From contig JAQIWT010001609.1 of assembly GCA_034696485.1 (NCBI GenBank), positions 1 to 10,148 on the forward strand: a stretch of 10,148 nucleotides of DNA. Direction: 5' to 3'. Both the position numbers and the translations under genes were made by a program. Below are positions 6,640 to 10,148 of this stretch, one piece after another. How positions within the stretch are numbered: position 1 is the first letter of the stretch; each line of letters opens with the position of its first letter. Below the pieces are notes generated by a model. The model did not search any database. It saw nothing but the letters and a program-made list of their open reading frames with translations, and was not told the origin of the DNA. This DNA is from Isohypsibius dastychi. Lineage: Eukaryota; Tardigrada; Eutardigrada; Parachela; Isohypsibiidae.

Positions 6640-8152
6640 TCCAAACGCAGGGCCCTATTCCGGCAAACTCATTCGGTTCGATTAGGCGACATCAATTAAT
6701 ACTCTGTTTTCGACACCTTCGCTCAGCGAACCAGAAGGCCGGAAAACAACGACTGTTCTAATTTATCGCTCGCTCAAAAGCCACCATCAAACTGCCGTCA
6801 AGTCAGTCGAATATGACGACCATATGGATTTCATTTTTGTTCGAGAAGGTGTTTTCAGGCCGCAGCCCAAACCAAGTTCTATACTGCATTCGAATTCCAG
6901 AAGCTGTCCAACCATAATCTTGAACGCAGTATGCCTTGCATTACAGACTAGCCATACGATCTCCGCTCATAAAAAGAGCTGGTGTTGCGGTGAAACTCGT
7001 TTACCGTCGAGGTTTTTAAGAGGTTTTGGGTTTTCCCTATAAAATGATTTTTTGAATGATTTTTTGTTTGGTCTGGGCCGCGGTCTGCAACTCTGTTGAA
7101 CCGCGGCCTGCAAATCATTGAATCGCAGTCTTTTTGAACCGTCAGTACCGTTAGCCTGAGATCATTTCCGTGATGTGGAGAACTGACCGATTGAGCCAAT
7201 TTCCACCGGATAAATTCAACTGATATCGGTAGTATGACCATTTTCATCCAGGAAAGCTAAAAAAAGACTATAAGATCAACGAATAATATCGATGAATATG
7301 AGTTATTCATAACATTGGAACATTCGACATTCGTTCTTTCAACATTGTCTGAATGTAGTGTGTTTTCCGACTTCATAATCAAAACCGGTTCCAACCAGCA
7401 TTGATCTCTTATTCTCTGTCCGATTTGTTTGTTGAGGCATGAAAACACTTTCACTCACACCATATATTCATTGTGACACCCCGGGCGAATCGAGCATCGT
7501 TTCCGTGATTGCTCATGAATTCCAGCTGTTGAAGATTTATATGAGCGTGCTCAAGCTGGTGAAGCGGTGCATTTGATAATTTATTTTATTGCTGCCTTCG
7601 CACGATTACTCGAACGAAAGCTTGTTTTGCTGTTCCCACTTGTTGCTCCTGGGTTGATACGTTTCCAGAACTTGTCCCATCCTACAGTGTATCATGAATC
7701 CACTCGAAGAATTGATTATTGCTCGTGGACATGGACGAAAAAATGACCTCGAAGGTGAGAACGTTCATCATCTGTAAAGGACCGTAGTTCGAATCGTTGA
7801 CTTTATGGTTCATTTTGGCCTTCGAAGCCCTGTGCTTCGGGAAAATTCGGAACATGTCTGCAATATGGATAAACATGATTTCATTTATCACTATTTGACT
7901 GTGAGGATATGATGAAAAAAAAATCCAACAAAACGTCGTGTTTCAGTTTCTGTTGTCAACAAAATCACTAGTTTTGTTACTGTTTACAACCCTTTCTAAT
8001 CTGAAGAGTGGAATAAGCCGAGCTACAGATTGAACACAAAAGCAACTTTCCGCAATCTAGACACTTTTTCTGACGATGTCTGAAGACAAATTTTGACCAA
8101 TATAGTGTCTGGAAACTGAATCCCTCCAAAGCTGTCCAGTTTCAACAGGTGT
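6640..8152. other. Intergenic region upstream of the potassium channel gene
   Basis: No gene is supported here. Open frames on either strand are short and lack recognisable motifs. The region should contain the channel gene's promoter and perhaps 5' untranslated exons, but no strong TATA box or initiator pair stands out near 7900-8150. The only structured DNA is a small tandem repeat at 7078-7138. Confidence 0.5.
7078..7138. repeat. Three imperfect tandem copies, about 22 bp
   Basis: The copies are at 7078-7100, 7101-7122 and 7123-7138. Each begins with ccgcgg or its variant tcgcag, continues with ctgcaa-like sequence and ends in ttgaa. The third copy is shortened. Just upstream, aatgatttttt is also duplicated (7042-7065). 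No function is evident. Confidence 0.6.
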
Positions 8153-8186
8153 ATGAGTGCAGCCATTAGTTATAGCGCCCCATATG
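8153..8186 (+). CDS. Tentative first coding exon of the Kv1 channel
   Basis: The main channel exon lacks an in-frame ATG before its T1 domain and starts at a strong acceptor (ttatttttag, ending 8267), so an upstream exon must supply the start. The ATG at 8153 opens 11 codons and could splice from 8186 (phase 1) across an 81-nt intron (8187-8267), restoring the Gly codon in frame. The donor (ATG|gttttc) and the start context are weak. A farther upstream exon outside my reach is equally possible. Confidence 0.25.
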
Positions 8187-8267
8187 GTTTTCTCAAACGC
8201 TCGGAGTTCCCAGGATATCGCTAACTCTGACCTTCAAGCCCTTGTACAAACGTGACGTTATTTTTAG

Positions 8268-10048
8268 GAAATCCCTCCGAAACTTCGTCATTGCTCGACA
8301 CTCCAATTAAGTACTCCTCAAAAGCAAGTCTCTCAAATATTCGTGCACCGGACTCTCGTCGCACAAGTTCAAATCCATCCAGTCAGTTCAAATCCAAGCA
8401 AGTACTGCTTCAGGATGTTGCAGATGAAGAGCCCATTGATTATCAAAATCGACTGCGAATTAATGTGTGTGGCCGGATTTATGATATTCCGCAATCAACG
8501 TTCCAAAAACATCCTGAAACTCTACTGGGTGACCCTCTGAAAATCCAAAGATTTTATGATCCCCAACGTGATGAATACTACTTCAACCGAAATCGCAACT
8601 GTTTCGATGCTATTGTTCACTTTTACCAGAATGGAGTCTTAAGGAGGCCACATGATATCGCGATGGAAACCTTCATCGCAGAGGTCACATTTTTTGAGCT
8701 TGGTAAAACTACAGTAACCAAACGAAACGACATGATCGTGAAAACTAACGAATTTTTCTGTTCCAGGGAAGAAGGCATTGTTGCAATTCTGTAAGGACGA
8801 AGGCTTTGAACGTGAAGAACCCGAACCACTTCCAACCAATCCCGTATTCCGTCGCATCTGGGAACTCGTTGAGATTCCACAGAGTTCCCCGGCAGCAAAG
8901 TTCTTTGCCATTTTGAGCACGACGATCATCGTTCTTTCCATCTTTGTTTTCTGCATCGAGACTCTACCTTACTTCCAGCACAAAGAGGAGATCTTAACCG
9001 ATCAAGTTTCCGTGAATCGAACGGTTGAGCTAACGGATGGAAGTAGCGTCCATCAACTCAGCCCTGATGAAGTCAAAATCGCCAGAGGATACTCTCAGTT
9101 TCAAGTAGGTTCTATTTAGACCGGCTATTACATGAAACCAACTCCAGCCTCTTTTATAGGAGCCACTGTTTATCATTGAAGCGGTCTGCATAGCATGGTT
9201 CACTATCGAGTTCTTGACCCGCCTGATTGTTTGCCCAAACAAGAAATCGTTTTTGAAATCACCAATGAACATTATCGACATTATCGCCATTGTCCCTTTT
9301 TACATTGATCTGGGCATCACCCTTGCCAACATCTCATCTGGCTCTGAGCAAGACCGGGGAATGGCAAGGTCACTTGCGGTGCTACGTATCCTGCGACTGG
9401 TTCGGGTTTTTCGGATCTTCAAGCTGTCTAGACATTCGAAAGGTCTACAGATCCTTGGGCAGACCTTCGTGACGTCTGCCACGGAACTTGGGTTGTTACT
9501 GCTATTCTTGACAATCGGGGTCATACTTTTCAGCAGCGCGGCTTTTTATGCTGAGCAGGGCTATGAGAGTTCACAGTTTCACAGCATACCTGAGAGCTTT
9601 TGGTGGGCAGTTGTGACAAGTGAGAAAGGGGCCATTTTGATTTACTTATCGTTTTTACAACTACGCTGCGTTGCAGTGACGACCGTTGGATATGGTGATA
9701 TCGCCCCAACAGGACCCCTGGGGAAAGTCGTGGGTACAGCTTGTGCCGTATCAGGACTAATTGCAATTGCCCTGCCCGTCCCGGTTATCGTTTCGAATTT
9801 CAATACCATTTATCAAAGTAACGTCTAACTTCTTCTTTATAAAATATTTTGAATGACTGACGGATATTGATGCAGGAGAGAAAGATCGTCCACAAGTGGA
9901 AGAAATTTTGAACGACGCATTGTCGGTGACAGAGGCTCAGAGCAACAGCGAAGCTTCAAGCAGGATTTACACTGCTAATGTCACGAGAGGAAAACCAATA
10001 CAAGGAAGTAAGGGTGAACTGGAAGCCATTATGAACGGAGGAAGATGA
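8268..10048 (+). CDS. Sh: Shaker-type voltage-gated potassium channel (Kv1), start missing
   Basis: Exons are 8268-8702, 8767-9104, 9160-9619, 9677-9817 and 9876-10048; introns are 64, 55, 57 and 58 nt, in phases 1, 0, 1, 1. Numbering from the first full codon (8270) gives 514 residues. The product would form tetrameric delayed-rectifier or A-type K+ channels in excitable cell membranes. T1 spans about 61-145 (LLGDP, FDAI, LRRP; one residue shorter than Shaker at the GG-R loop). S1 is 190-211, S2 259-280, S3 293-313, S4 328-350, S5 367-389, pore 399-424 and S6 426-456. S4 carries the full charge ladder R333, R336, R339, R342, K345 and R348. Countercharges E264, E274 and D297 and the gating-centre F271 are present. 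The filter is T412-TVGYGD and S6 has PVP (444-446). N-glycosylation sequons sit in the S1-S2 (N228) and S3-S4 (N314) loops. [10 protein letters not shown] and the absence of the T1 zinc motif mark it as Kv1 rather than Shab, Shal or Shaw. The N-terminal tail and the short, divergent C-tail are not recognisable. Confidence 0.93.
9620..9676 (+). other. 57-nt stop-free intron splitting the Met codon before the filter
   Basis: The donor is ACAA|GTGAGA and the acceptor GTTGCAG|TG. Removing it joins a to tg and restores V-V-T-M-T-T-V-G-Y-G-D exactly as in the family. The intron is a multiple of three and has no in-frame stop, so an unspliced message would stay open and replace Met411 by 20 residues inside the pore helix-filter junction. 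Confidence 0.9.
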
Positions 10049-10096
10049 TATCTCTTAAAGTGAATAATACGGAATCAATGGGAATGTTTGTTTCAG
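10008..10096 (+). other. Alternative 3' intron of the channel gene
   Basis: A good donor (GGAA|GTAAGG, 10008) and a very good acceptor (tttgtttcag, ending 10096) flank 89 nt that include the annotated stop at 10046-10048. Splicing (phase 1) would replace the last 12 residues with an eight-residue tail ending at a stop at 10120-10122, or lead to exons beyond the window. Both versions lack a Kv1 PDZ-binding end. The true C-terminus is therefore unresolved. Confidence 0.45.
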
Positions 10097-10148
10097 TCTT
10101 GTGGCGTTCATGGTATTACTGATGTCTTTAAGAGTCTTACTGTGTGTT

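Noticed and set aside
6680-6700. tRNA B-box-like GGTTCGATT
   Set aside because: It lacks the following CC, a matching A box and any cloverleaf pairing. Similar GTTCGA matches at 4207 and 7787 fail in the same way.
8252-8267. Start of the channel protein at a GTG at 8252
   Set aside because: A eukaryotic message would not start at GTG here. The strong acceptor ending at 8267 shows that these bases are intron.
9620-9676. A 19-residue insertion before the channel's selectivity filter as a real protein feature
   Set aside because: Canonical splice sites remove it and restore the exact family sequence T-M-T-T-V-G-Y-G-D.

Overview
The window is nuclear DNA from an invertebrate animal with short introns. 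The evidence is a Shaker-type (Kv1) potassium channel gene and a small secreted EGF-domain gene, both cut by GT-AG introns of about 55-100 nt, set in intergenic DNA rich in transposon remnants and simple repeats. I cannot name the phylum from sequence alone. Ecdysozoan, tardigrade, crustacean or lophotrochozoan genomes with small introns would all fit. Nothing looks prokaryotic or organellar.

Layout. Positions 1-1900 hold no gene I can support, only small inverted and tandem repeats and two clusters of GGTTTGG/AACCAAA motifs. Positions 1921-2906 look like a transposable element with roughly 75-bp terminal inverted repeats, interrupted by a second, nested 398-bp hAT-like non-autonomous element (2261-2658). 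Positions 2842-3564 on the minus strand carry a three-exon gene for a secreted protein with a signal peptide, a six-cysteine N-terminal segment and one canonical EGF module. Its last exon appears to run into the transposon's terminal repeat and to take its final 21 codons and stop from it. Positions 3753-3828 are a small inverted-repeat remnant, 4119-4138 a C/CA microsatellite, and 4421-4860 a striking 10-bp minisatellite. Positions 5578-5918 may be an exon of an unidentified, weakly RUN-domain-like gene. Positions 6518-6610 hold a TATA box and a polyadenylation signal spaced as in an LTR. From 6640 to 8150 I see only minor repeats.

Positions 8153/8268-10048 on the plus strand carry the Kv1 channel. 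It has an N-terminal tetramerisation (T1) domain, six membrane segments, a complete S4 voltage sensor, a TTVGYGD selectivity filter, and the S6 PVP hinge. Splicing at five introns rebuilds the family sequence almost without ambiguity. One 57-nt intron splits the methionine codon directly before the filter and is stop-free and a multiple of three. The channel differs from Drosophila Shaker at functionally studied positions: three basic residues are missing from the S4-S5 linker, and alanine sits at the Shaker Thr449 position.

The genes do not form a functional unit. The most interesting observations are the transposon-derived end of the EGF protein, the stop-free filter intron, and the frame-degenerate 10-bp array.
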